Shown one piece after another: positions 10,701-20,000 of a DNA stretch of 64,000 nucleotides (position 1 is its first letter; each line of letters starts with the position of its first letter). The stretch covers positions 22,148,995-22,212,994 of the forward strand of contig OX457042.1 in assembly GCA_949752735.1 (NCBI GenBank). Direction: 5' to 3'. Source of the DNA: Lumbricus terrestris (taxonomy: Eukaryota > Annelida > Clitellata > Crassiclitellata > Lumbricidae). The notes under the pieces are model-generated. The model was not told the DNA's origin and did not search any database. It was given only the letters and a program-made list of their open reading frames with translations. Both the position numbers and the translations under genes were made by a program.

Positions 10701-12626
10701 CCGCTTCAAGGCAACGACGCCACCACTACACCACCGCGCCCCACAAACTACTATATAAAGGTCAATTCTGGCTGAGACTTCATTCATTCATTCATTCATT
10801 CATTCATTCATTCATTCATTCATTCATTCATTCATTCATTCATTCATTCATTCATTCATTCATACATACATACATTCATTCATTCATTCACTGCGTATAC
10901 TATAGATCAGTGCTTAAAGTGTGGGAAAATAAGTGCCTGGACGCCCCTTAACTTTCGAAAAGAAGTGTCTGGACGCCCCTTATCTTTTCAGACTGTGCTG
11001 GCTAATAAGTGACAGGACGGCGTTCAGATTTTAAAATAAGTGCATGGACGCCGTCCATGACCGTCCAGCCACACTTTAAGCCCTGCTATAGATCAGTGGT
11101 TCCCAACCTTTTTTGACTGTCGGGCCACTTGTTCTAAGTTGGAGGACACGAGGGCCACTTTTTTAGTTGAAGGACATTAGGGGCCACAAGGCTAAAATTC
11201 AATTAACTAAATGCATATAAAATTCATTGTTATGATTGAATCAAAACAGATTGTTTTATGCGATTTATTAACGTCCAAATAAAATAATTTGTAATAGAAA
11301 GGAATTATATATTCTATCATGTCCAAATTGTCAATTTTTACGTATATTTTTCGTAATTCATTGAGATGCTGAGGGCCATTTTTGTAGGCTAGGCGGGTCA
11401 CTTTTGGCCCGCGGGCCACGGGTTGGGAACCGCTGAACTAAATGCATATAAAATTCATTGTTATGATTGAATCAAAACAGATTGTTTTATGCGATTTATT
11501 AACGTCCAAATAAAATAATTTGTAATAGAAAGGAATTATATATTCTATCATGTCCAAATTGTCAATTTTTACGTAGGCCTATATTTTTCGTAATTCATTG
11601 AGATGCTGAGGGCCATTTTTGTAGGCCAGGCTGGCCACTTTTGGCCCGCGGGCCACGGGTTGGGAACCGCTGCTATAGATTTATATAGCACCCTCAAAGT
11701 AGCTACACGTGCGTGTAGACTCTTCCAGCTGAAGGGACAGTCTCATGATGGTAAAATAGGTAGATGTATGAGTGAAGACCCAGGGCAACGAGTGGAGAAT
11801 CAGAGCAAGCACATTGAAAACTTTAGGGCCAACAGCATAAAAGCACGATGCTGCTTGCTATTATAGACGCTTGTCATTGGCTTTGAAAAACACGATTTGA
11901 ATTGTTTCAGGTGGCCCATACAATGTGTGTGTGTCTGTGTGTTGAGATCTGTATTATTACAGCAGCTGTAGCGATGACAAATAGTTCACAGCACAGCATC
12001 GTCACAGCAGTCTTGACACGACACTGTCGCCAGAACTATAGCGCTATAATAGTATAATATAATACGGTATAAAATGACTATCGCTGTGTGAACCATATAT
12101 ACCGCCAGTTAGCCAAGTATGCCTAGATCTCTAGCAATTTCTGCACATGTCTTTAATTCAAAGTGAGAAACAGCATACCAGGGTGAAAATTGCCGGAGCA
12201 AGGATTGGGGGTTTCAACACCTCAGTCTATCTTACAACGCATAGTAAAGTCTCTTTTTCGCAATCCAATCCCCCATCCCAGTCATTTTTCCACAGTTCTC
12301 ACACTGCAGCAAACCACTTATAGTCTATACCTACATAGGCTACATGTAAGTGATCTAAATTCGAGCTGTTACAGTATACTGCTGCTGTGTAACTATACGT
12401 TACCTGCTTCCTTCTGTCTCAGGGCGAATACGACACACGGCTGCGTCTGTACGACAGTTCAAACAAGGCAGAACTTGGTTGTTTACAACTCAAGTTCAAC
12501 ATGAAGCGACAACGCAAGCGAAAAGCGACGACAAAGGTGATAAAGCCGTCAACGACGACACGAGTAAAAACAACGAGAACGACGACAACGACAACAACGA
12601 CGACGACGACATCAAACAATGTCTAG
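3156..12626 (+). CDS. GM2 ganglioside activator-like protein (ML-domain family), 5'-incomplete, three exons
   Basis: Join 3156-3357, 10312-10492, 12423-12626. The family comprises small secreted or lysosomal lipid-transfer proteins; vertebrate GM2A lifts GM2 ganglioside out of membranes for hexosaminidase A. Recognition rests on the ordered family motifs: SPSPI, KIPC, IGTC, DVC, CP, IPCRCPF, LYHL and LGC. Seven cysteines are visible, matching the last seven of the eight in GM2A; the first should be in the missing 5' exon with the signal peptide. Phases agree at both junctions (TG|T makes a Cys codon; ACG|GGC is phase 0). The C-terminus is odd: beyond the usual end near the last Cys there are about 45 extra residues, a Lys/Arg-rich patch and then a Thr-rich run from ACG/ACA repeats. 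The exact ligand cannot be told from sequence. Confidence 0.87.
3317..3499 (+). repeat. 93-bp tandem duplication of an exon end plus donor site
   Basis: 3317-3409 and 3410-3499 are near-identical. The duplicated unit contains the last 41 coding bases of the GM2-activator-like exon, its GTAGGT donor and the start of the intron. Use of the second donor (3451) would read into an in-frame TAG at the first donor, so only the first gives a productive protein. Confidence 0.85.
3765..3935. repeat. GAGTT/GAGCT/GAACT pentanucleotide array
   Basis: Imperfect five-base units (GAGTT, GAGCT, GAACT, with TTGAG variants) over about 170 bases. Confidence 0.8.
4165..5030. repeat. Compound CAGA / CATA / CATG / CA microsatellite
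   Basis: Order: (CAGA/CAGG)n with a repeated unit ending CAAATATACAGACAGA at about 4256, 4325 and 4389, then long (CATA)n with CATG blocks, a central (CA)n near 4680-4703, more CATA/CATG, then CAGACAGG. The long Tyr-Ile-His or Cys-Met-Tyr-Val frames on both strands are repeat artefacts. Confidence 0.9.
5395..5900. repeat. Purine-rich then pyrimidine-rich block
   Basis: GGA/GAA-rich from about 5410 to 5500, followed after about 80 bases by CTC/CTT-rich from 5590 to 5900. The two halves are roughly complementary in composition and could fold back imperfectly. No gene seen. Confidence 0.65.
6003..6235 (-). repeat. (ATGTA)n tail of a minus-strand retroelement
   Basis: Imperfect ATGTA/ATGCA units on the + strand (TTACAT on the minus) run into the retroelement at 6231. 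They read as its expanded 3' tail. Confidence 0.75.
6231..6450 (-). mobile_element. LINE-type 3' end, minus strand
   Basis: Reverse complement of the sequence at about 8890-9155, sharing the blocks around GTGGCTTTTGTGGGCGCTGAG and GACCTGGCACCGGAAC. Ends in an ATTAC-type repeat tail. The family recurs at about 35075 and 58990. Confidence 0.7.
6498..6797. mobile_element. hAT-like MITE, 300 bp
   Basis: Imperfect inverted ends CAAGACCGTAGC ... CGGCCTTG, flanked by GATCATTC / GATAATTC (7 of 8 match). Same family as 61486-61780. No coding capacity. Confidence 0.7.
7388..7610 (-). mobile_element. tRNA-derived SINE (family A), minus strand
   Basis: Reading the minus strand from 7610: an A-box-like TGGTGTAGTGGTGG, then a perfect B box GGTTCGAATCC (complement at 7547-7557), then a body ending at TATAACAAGTGCG. 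Sister copies at 10516-10743, 47708-47965 and 59238-59459 are in the same orientation. Confidence 0.8.
7965..8174. mobile_element. hAT-like MITE (CAGNGCTTAAAGTGTG family), copy 1
   Basis: Ends resemble GGGCTTAGAGTGTG ... CACACTTTAAGCACTG; flanks TTATAACA / ATATAACA match 7 of 8. The interior holds three GGTAAGGGGCGT(C/A)CAGG units and a GGACGGCGTCC block. Copies at 9689-9898 and 10908-11085. Confidence 0.75.
8865..9155 (+). mobile_element. LINE 3' fragment, plus strand
   Basis: Contains a conceptual LKTELFKLSYP peptide typical of the end of LINE reverse-transcriptase frames. Then come the GTGGCTTTTGTGGGCGCTGAG block and an ATTACATTAC tail near 9140-9160. No intact frame. Confidence 0.7.
9480..10311 (+). 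repeat. About 165-bp tandem units carrying copies of the next exon's start
   Basis: Units contain a block like CATTACAAAGACGTGTGTGG at about 9489, 9601, 9987 and 10151. The last occurrence, 10313, is the true start of the GM2-activator-like exon. Intervals are 112, 386, 164 and 162; subtracting the 218 bp of the hAT element plus its target copy turns 386 into 168. The rest of each unit is rich in AGAAGTTATTGTCTTAT. Confidence 0.8.
9689..9898. mobile_element. hAT-like MITE (CAGNGCTTAAAGTGTG family), copy 2
   Basis: CAGGGCTTAAAGTGTG ... CACACTTAAAGCACTG, 210 bp, with perfect 8-bp target duplication GTTATTGT at 9681-9688 and 9899-9906. It is inserted within the 165-bp tandem array, so it is younger than that array. 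Confidence 0.9.
10312..10492 (+). CDS. GM2-activator-like exon b
   Basis: Acceptor CGTTTTAG before 10312; donor GTATGA at 10493. Encodes residues from HYKDVC through IPCRCPF to GIFESLAT, aligning with the centre of GM2A (FEHFCDVL... LPCHCPF...). First base completes the Cys codon begun by TG in the upstream exon; ends in phase 0. Confidence 0.88.
10516..10743 (-). mobile_element. tRNA-derived SINE (family A), minus strand
   Basis: Second copy of the family at 7388-7610, with the same A and B boxes on the minus strand (complement of GGTTCGAATCC at about 10679-10690). It starts 23 bases after the exon b donor. Confidence 0.8.
10783..10890. repeat. (CATT)n microsatellite
   Basis: About 25 uninterrupted CATT units, then a few CATA units. 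Confidence 0.95.
10908..11085. mobile_element. hAT-like MITE (CAGNGCTTAAAGTGTG family), copy 3
   Basis: CAGTGCTTAAAGTGTG ... CACACTTTAAGCCCTG, opposite orientation to copies 1 and 2. Flanked by perfect 8-bp CTATAGAT at 10900-10907 and 11086-11093. Confidence 0.92.
11094..11672. mobile_element. hAT-like element with CAGTGGTTCCCAACC ends
   Basis: Starts CAGTGGTTCCCAACC and ends GGTTGGGAACCGCTG, with CTATAGAT at 11086-11093 and 11673-11680. The interior is doubled: an end-like GGTTGGGAACCGCTG already occurs near 11420-11434, and the stretch from AACTAAATGCATATAAAATT is then repeated nearly exactly. A related copy is at 32818-33143. Confidence 0.9.
11681..12422. other. Intron of the GM2-activator-like gene, no further element resolved
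   Basis: A segment near 12178-12300 (AGGGTGAAAATTGCC ... CATAGTAAAGTCT) resembles 14990-15140 and is probably an old dispersed repeat. Nothing else recognised. Confidence 0.4.
12423..12626 (+). CDS. GM2-activator-like last exon with Thr-rich tail
   Basis: Acceptor CTTCTGTCTCAG; phase 0 start GGC GAA TAC. Encodes GEYDTRLRLYDSSNKAELGC, the last strand and final Cys of the ML fold. A basic stretch KRQRKRK and about ten consecutive Thr codons (ACG/ACA) follow before TAG at 12624. GM2A of vertebrates ends soon after the equivalent of LQLKF, so the tail is an extension. Confidence 0.85.
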   Translation, partial: GEYDTRLRLYDSSNKAELGCLQLKFNMKRQRKRKATTKVIKPSTTTRVKTTRTTTTTTTTTTTSNNV

Positions 12627-14050
12627 CTAACCATTCGGTCATTTGTTGTATTTTGTCGTTGTTGCTAAATCTTGCTGTGCGATACTGACTCATCGGCGAC
12701 AACACACGAATTGTTTGCCAGCTGCTGTAGAGCGCAAGATTATTCCAATCTCAAGCGGAAGTTGATGGCAGCGTCGAATACCATCTCGTCCTTCCACCGG
12801 CATCATCCGCGATCTGCCTCCTGCGCCTCAGCCGGTCAACTAGTCCCCCGCCAATCGCGGCCACACGCCCCCTTCTTCTCTACAGCGTCAATGGACCTGA
12901 GGCTCAATTAGAGATGTACAGAGCTTTAAAAGTTGATCAGCAGTTACGCGTTGCTTTCTGCTTATCACAAAACGATTGAACGGTGGTGATAGCCTATGTA
13001 GCAATGGAATCAATGACGAGAACTTGAAGGGGATGAGAGGGTGTTTTTGAGCAGTTGATAGAATGATTCTGGCAAAATGCGAATCTTTCTGCTTTGGTCA
13101 GTTCTCGAGTTTGGTTATTGAAAGCGCAACGAAATAGAATAACGCTTACTTTAAGCGCAGCGAACAAGCGCAAAGCGGCACGGGTTTTAGACACGGATGA
13201 TAAAGTAACTAATTTATATAGTTTTCACCTTAAGATGTAGTATATTAATACTAATATAGTAATAATGATATTAATCAATATTACTATTGACTAAAGCTAA
13301 TATCAATATGAATTCGTTCATATATATTCATATTTGTTATCAATGTTAATTTTGGTGATATTAATAATATAAAATATTTGAAATCATTAATGTAGTGTTA
13401 TATTATTAGTGTATTGGAAAATAATATTAATATAATGACAGAAATGGTTACCTTTCACGTCCGTGTCTCATGTTCTAAACCTAGTATAAATATTGCAATT
13501 TAATTGTTGAGCCACCTACCCAACTCCACCACTGGTTGTTCTCTGCCAGTGCCAGTCTCAAGTCTGGATAAAGGAGGAGGGCGACACTAATCATCTCTGC
13601 CACCAACATGTACATAAGCCGTTGAGTATCGTTTGCGATTACGTGCAAACGGCTTCCATATAATTATTTCAGACGAGGTCCGTATAACACACTATTATAC
13701 TCTAGACCCATGTGCGTTAATGGCTGGGCAATTGCCATTGATTCTGCCAAGCTACGGTCAGTGGCGGCCCCAGGATTTCAGGGTTTTTTGGAGGGGGGCT
13801 AAAGGGGTTTTTTCGTGCAAATATTTCATTTTTACATGGGAAAAAAATGGATGGCCTTTTAAAGTTTTTTTTCTCCGAAACAGTTGCGCATAAAATATTC
13901 ACTGACTCGATTATAGGTCGACTCCGATGAGAAGTGAAACGCGGAATCATAATCGTGCAAACCAACTTAATGTCTAAATCGCTACTCAGAAGAAGCTAAG
14001 GGCTGCTGGGCACCAGGTTATTCACGAGTGCTGCGTCGCGTCAGAGGGTT
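12627..14050. other. 3' flank and AT-rich spacer
   Basis: Probable 3' UTR of the preceding gene, then very AT-rich sequence at 13200-13460. At 13758 begins a truncated element with the end CAGTGGCGGCCCCAGG (preceded by CTACGGT), related to the family at 14678; I find no right end. No gene seen. Confidence 0.45.
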
Positions 14051-14059
14051 GTCCGGAGA

Positions 14060-14168
14060 AGTCCAGCGAAGACTCGAGGTTCCGTCGCCGGACGCATTCA
14101 CTGAGATTAAGAAGATTTCACAGTTCGATCTACTGTAGATCTCAATTAGCATCTGAGATGAAACAGGT
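14060..14168 (+). other. Candidate alternative 5' exon (ATGAAACAG then GTAAGG)
   Basis: Ends ATG AAA CAG at 14160-14168 followed by a strong donor GTAAGG, phase 0. It could splice to 16979, adding Met-Lys-Gln and a Val codon before the predicted start. Only the donor quality and the phase support it. Confidence 0.25.
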
Positions 14169-14677
14169 AAGGGTGACCGTTGTTAGAGTCAGTTAGACAC
14201 TAGCTATTTATGCACTTCTATTGCTGTAGGCCTATGTAATTACTGATTTTGCGAATCCCTTCTGTAAGAAAATAGGCGAACATCTCGCTTGGAGTTTGTG
14301 TGTCTTTGGACTACGAATTAACGGATCACCTTCGTTTATGTCACTGTTGTCACATTCGCATATAAATAATAGTGTGTTCAATCAAATAAAAGTGTGTTCA
14401 CTTAAATTAAAGTGCGTTCAATTAAATTAAAGTGTGTTCAACAAAAGCGCCAATAAGTCGATCACTCAATGCAGAATATAATGACGAGGAGTTGAAGATG
14501 AAAGTCCTGTGTAATCTGAACTGGCGAAGCAGCGAATTAGCAGTCTGCGACCGTAAAATTAATTATAATGGTGATTTATCTTAGCTCGGATAGACGAAGG
14601 AAGGTGTCCAACAGTCTATTTTAGACGTCCGATCTTCTCAGCCTCTAAGGCTATAGTCAAAGTACTCAGTTTATTGT

Positions 14678-14909
14678 CAGTGGCGGCGCCAGGATTTCAG
14701 TTGGGGGAGGGCTGAATCGCAGAGAAAATTCGGAGAAAATTTTCATTTTCATCTGGCAAAATTTCTGACGACCTTTATTTTAGTCATCCGGCCAAAAACT
14801 TCAGTTTTACATGAAAAACCAAAGATGACCTTTTTAAAGGAGGGCTTGACCCCGGATGTCCTTCTTTGGGGGGGGGCTTAGCCTCTAGTCTCCCCTGTCG
14901 CCGCCACTG
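14678..14909. mobile_element. hAT-like MITE (CAGTGGCGGCGCCAGG family)
   Basis: CAGTGGCGGCGCCAGG ... GTCGCCGCCACTG, 232 bp, perfect 8-bp duplication TTTATTGT at 14670-14677 and 14910-14917. Its ends match those of the 2.9 kb element at 44389-47307. Confidence 0.9.
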
Positions 14910-15226
14910 TTTATTGTCAAGACTTCTATGGGCAAGACTTCTATGGACTTCTCTACGGTGGAAGAGAAATCTCTAAGTAGTCATATCCAGGGTGAGAATT
15001 ATGGGGGTGGGAGTTGTAGGGGGGTTCAGCCCCTAATCTCACTTAGAACACCATAGTAAAGTCTTCATTGCACACCCGAAATCCGCATAAACTAACGTCT
15101 GAACCCTCGCCCAGCTACTCTTCTACAATTCTCATGCTGGCCCAATCGCTTGTCCTGCAGGCGTGGATTTGAAACCAACCCGAGGTCAGTGTCGATAGCA
15201 TAGAACGCCAACCAATAGATAATAAG

Positions 15227-15232
<6 letters not shown>

Positions 15233-15276
<44 letters not shown>
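15233..15276. repeat. (TA)n microsatellite
   Basis: About 22 TA units. Confidence 0.95.
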
Positions 15277-15281
<5 letters not shown>

Positions 15282-15399
15282 CAGAGCGATATAGGATTAT
15301 AGGTCATCAATTTGTTTACCTTTGAATAAACGACGACATCTTTGAACTTCGATCGGCTTAAACTTTGCTCTCGGCGGATATTGCTTTAACTCCGAAGTC

Positions 15400-15488
15400 A
15401 GCCGACCACTGATCTCAAACGCTTCTTCTCTTGATCGGATCCACGCTGTTCTTCACGACACACTGCAGCTACAGATACAATCATGCTG
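15400..15488 (+). other. Candidate 5' exon of the EF-hand gene
   Basis: Ends ATG CTG at 15483-15488 followed by donor GTGAGA, phase 0. Spliced to 16979 it would read MLVMGRVLSLALV, giving a normal signal peptide. The exon at 16979 has an acceptor directly before it, so some upstream exon must exist. This is the closer of two candidates; the exon's own start is not defined. Confidence 0.35.
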
Positions 15489-15699
15489 GTGAGATATTCG
15501 TCTATGTCATTCATTTTGTTACGTTTAAATTTTATTATAATAGGCCTGTGCTTGTTGAGAAAGGGGGAGATAAACACAGAGCGAGGGATAGGACCGAATG
15601 AGGGCAATATGACTGACGAAGCATAACTAAGGCTATCGTTTATTTGGACAATAATCGCACATAATTTTGGTGTCCAGACATCTAATAGAGACAGAATAT

Positions 15700-15830
15700 G
15701 TGTGTTTGTGGGGGGGCTCAAGACAGAGACAGACAGAGAAAGAGAAGTAAGCATAGACAGAGGCAGACACAAAGAGGCAGAGAAACAGATAGACAGATAG
15801 ACAGAGAAAGAATGACAAAGGAAGATAACT
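15700..15830. repeat. CAGA-rich imperfect repeat
   Basis: Loose AGACAGAGA/CAGACAGATAGA units; the minus-strand open frames here are low-complexity. Confidence 0.6.
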
Positions 15831-16588
15831 ATGACGTTGAAAAAGGAGCTAGATAAATGGTGTTGATGGAGAGGTAAGGTTACCCGCAGCTGAGATTTCT
15901 GACGCCTTTAGCACAGTGTAAACTATGGCAAAAGGCTTGTTGCCGCATCTCATTATAGTTGAATAACTTCCCTCTTTAGACTTTTTTAGAAAAAGGAACA
16001 AAGGAGGGTAATGACTGAAAGAGCATAACTTTTTTACGATGCATAGATGTTTCTGTGGATAGGACTCCAATAATTGTTGGGCTATATAATTATTTGTCAG
16101 TGACAACTTTCTATTTAATCAGTGCATTGGTCGTTTATAGATTAACATTTTGTTCTTTATTGAATTAACTTACAACTATTTTGCAGCATTTTTGGTAACT
16201 TTGGCCCTTGTACCTACACAGAATACGATCGAAATGAAGTGTCTCTGTGTTGCTGTGCATATGTACACTGCAAAGTCTGTCGTGTATGCGTGTAGCATTG
16301 AGTCGAAGTCTGTGGACTTCTGTTTGTACGAACTGTTATCAGTAGAACACTTTGGTTGACGAAGGACGAATTAGGTCGACAGTTCACGGTGATAAGAGTT
16401 GTGCATGGGGAATCATGCTAAAGATCTAGGACGCAAGTATCAACCTTGCGAGCTATTAAAAGACTTGACTTTGTGAATTTATATTGTACTGATGTGATTT
16501 TACGCTTGTATACATGCTGTACCATTGTAGCCTACGTACGCTTGAATGCAACCAAGTAAGGTACGTATCTATGCATCGTCGTATATGT

Positions 16589-16599
16589 ATGTATGTATA

Positions 16600-16630
<31 letters not shown>

Positions 16631-16828
16631 TGTATGTATGTATGTATGTATGTATGTATGTATGTATGTATGTATGTATGTATGTATGTATGTATGTATG
16701 TATGTATGTATGTATGTATGTATGTATGTATGTATGTATGTATGTATGTATGTATGTATGTATGTATGTATGTATGTATGTATGTATGTATGTATGTATG
16801 TATGTATGTATGTATGTATGTATGTATG
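16589..16828. repeat. (GTAT)n microsatellite
   Basis: About 55-60 almost perfect TATG units, the purest long tetranucleotide run in the window, ending 150 bp before the signal-peptide exon of the EF-hand gene. Confidence 0.97.
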
Positions 16829-16978
16829 CGTGCAGGTATGTATGCGCTCGCCGCGCATGTATGTATATGTGCATGATCATAGCCTACTTCACATCGCACC
16901 AGGTCCTGTCGAGTTCGCTTCACACACAGTCGGCTTATTACCGATCTAGATTATAGAAAAACTGTTTTGTTGTTGCAG

Positions 16979-17043
16979 GTCATGGGAAGAGTTTTGAGTC
17001 TCGCGTTGGTTTTGATCAGCTTCAGTTGTCTTGTCTCATCAGA
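16979..17043 (+). CDS. EF-hand gene, signal-peptide exon
   Basis: Preceded by TTGTTGCAG and followed by GTAAGT. ATG at 16982-16984; the three bases before it (GTC) belong to the exon, so an upstream exon is spliced on. Ends with GA, completing a Glu codon with the next exon. Confidence 0.78.
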
Positions 17044-20000
17044 GTAAGTTACAAATAATGTTTAACTCTTTAATGCCAGGGCTGTTTTTAAGGAATTTTT
17101 AGAACTGCACATCCTCTTCTCTCCTTTCTCATCCTCCATGGAAAATTACTCACAATCTGAGGAAAATGACCTATTTTTTACTAGTTTTAACTGCACGGAA
17201 CGTGACAGAAGTGCTTCTAGAACTGCACGAATCCATTTAGAACTGCACATTTTGTGTAGAATTGCACGTTTAAAAAAGCCCTGATTAATGCCGAGATGGT
17301 ATTAAATGGAAATCCTATACCATCCTGCATTAAAGGATTAAAATAGCTCTGCAGCTGTGATTAGGACAACGTCTATGATTATTATATCTGCAGTGTGCAT
17401 AATTACAAACATAGAACCCGATCAAACATAATGGAGCGCTATGTGATTTTATGTAGGAGTTCTGTCTGGAAGATATTTACAAAAGAAGTTGTGCTGGCAC
17501 CATGTTTTCCGGATAGAAGTGATCTATTCACCGTATTATTAATAATTGTCCTCTCAATCCTTGACGCGAAGGAACGTGGCCAATTCTCTTCATCAATCAG
17601 TTCGACCCACTGACTTTGTTGGTACAGTGTAGGCACTAGGCCTACTCATTTCGTAGTGGAGTTTTCTATAGGAGGAGTGCATGTGGAGAACAACTCTTGG
17701 AACTTGGTTTTGCCATGGAGGAGGCAAACTCAATAATATTGACAGTCAAACAGTCTAATATCCGTGCGAAAGACATGCAAGAATTAGTATACGGCTCCAC
17801 ACGTTTATTATAGCTGGATCTGAGCTTTTTATTTCCTCTCAAAGGTGCCAAACATAATAACTCTGCACAGCACACGAAGATCCTTCACAAGACATTATTG
17901 CTGTTAAGTCAGCTGTCTATCTCTGCTCAAGAAGTTGTTCTTTGCGCTCTTCACGACAGTAGGCTATAATTAAGGTACAAACGCATAAAAATAATGCATG
18001 CTTTGCAAAGGCTTCGAATATGTGTTTACAAAAAACTCACATAGGCATAAAAATTATGTGTGACATAACCTGTTTATGTAGACCTCCATTTCTATACGCA
18101 AGTAAACATGTTATGCCGTATGTAGGCTATCTATATTTCTGACCGAGCTCCCAAGCATCTATGTGACCTCATCAATCTGCCAATCTCAATCACTTCTCTT
18201 CGCCAGCTCCACTCATTTGTCCGCCACGATCTCTTTGTCCCGCATTTAAGGGTGTCCATGGCTAAAACGCACACGTTTGGTTTCATTGGCCCTGCACTGT
18301 GTAACTGGCCCTGCACTGTGTAACTGGCCCTGCACTGTGTAACTGGCCCTGTACTTCCTCCTTCGAGACGTTCCTCCTTGTTAACTGGTGGGCCAAGTGC
18401 CTCTTTTCTCTGTCTGAAAACCACCTTTGTGATATCTCTTGGGTTCTCGCACTGGGAGAGCCTCTGATTAGACCTAGTATGCACTGCTAGATGCGCTATG
18501 TAAATAATAGATGCGATCAATACAGTCAGTATAATGCATGGAGAATTTATAGATACAATACAATACAACACAATAAAATACAATACAATGCAATGCAATA
18601 CAATACAATACCTGGAGAATTGACCAAATCTTTTCAGGTACGACTGTTCGTTGTTAGACTTCTGCTCCGCGGGAGATGAATGCGATCGAGAATATGTTTT
18701 GGGTCGTTACGATTTCTGCAGCACCGATTCGAATCACGATGGGATCATAAACATGTTCGAAATCATCAACATTTACGACAAGATCGTAAAAGATGGTAAA
18801 GAATTATCATTAATCTTCTTACAATGCTATATGCAAGTGAGTCATTTATGTTTGCATATCAATTGAGTCGCTGACAATACATCCCCTTTGTCCCACATGC
18901 ATCTTGGTCAATAATAGAATACTAATAGAATACTATTAGAATAATAATATAATAATAGAATAATAATAGAATAATAATAGAATAATAATAGAATAATAAT
19001 AGAATAATAATAATAATAATAACAATGACAATTTCTTTTTCGCCTTTATATATATAATTATGGCGTTACTTCCTACATGGGCGCCTCCCATACAACAGCA
19101 GGATGGGCCTTACAAATTTGGATCTACATAATTATTTTGGCTTAGCAAGTGAGTGCTGTTATGACCTGCGCCCCAGACCGCACTATTTAAAACTCCCCGG
19201 CAAAGATGGCACAAGCTTTCAATACTTTTTAGAATAACATAGAGATAGACCATAGTTTGTGCCATCTTTTCGGGGATTTTGAAATAGCGCGGTCGGGGGC
19301 GCAGGTCAAAACACCGCTAAGCCATATATAGAGTGGAGAAAATTGTGTGGGACGCGTGAATCGTTTTCAATGACTGCTTTAAAGAGTCGTCTCTTCACCC
19401 CTCTAGCGGTTAGCATTGTTATTGTATACAGCTTTTCACTGTGTGGGTTTCTTTCCAGGTACGTGTGATCTACAGTGCTTCTTGCAAGGACTTGGAAGTT
19501 TCCCAGCGTGCAAGAACGAAGTAGCCGGAAGTTACAATCTTTTGTCAAGTTACGACGGCGATCCGACCAGCTTCTCCACCACGGACGCTGACCTTTGGTA
19601 CAACGACCTTGTCAAATACGAAGGAAAGGGTAAGCCATCATTGTTGCCTCTATTTAATTTCTTGCCTTGTCTTGTAAGATGGCCAGCAGCATAAAGTCTT
19701 CCGCTGGGGCTTCATTCGAATCTATTATGATTCCTTTAGTCCCCGATTTTTAACCATTCAAAATTACTGGTGCGATGTGGTGTGTGCATGTTCCTATGAA
19801 ACCAGTGGTTGTTTGACAGAGACACAGACAGACAGACAGACAGACAGATATATATATATACACACACAGGCACACAGAGACAGAGACAAACAGAGATAAG
19901 CAGAGATATAGGGATTGAGGAAGACAGAGACAGAGAGCCTATGTCGGAAAGGCAATTGGAAAAGGATAGGCCTAAGTTGAAAGCAAGACTAGCCTAGGCC

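Noticed and set aside
16546..16956. Cys-Met-Tyr-Val and Ile-His-Thr-Tyr frames
   Set aside because: Products of (GTAT)n.
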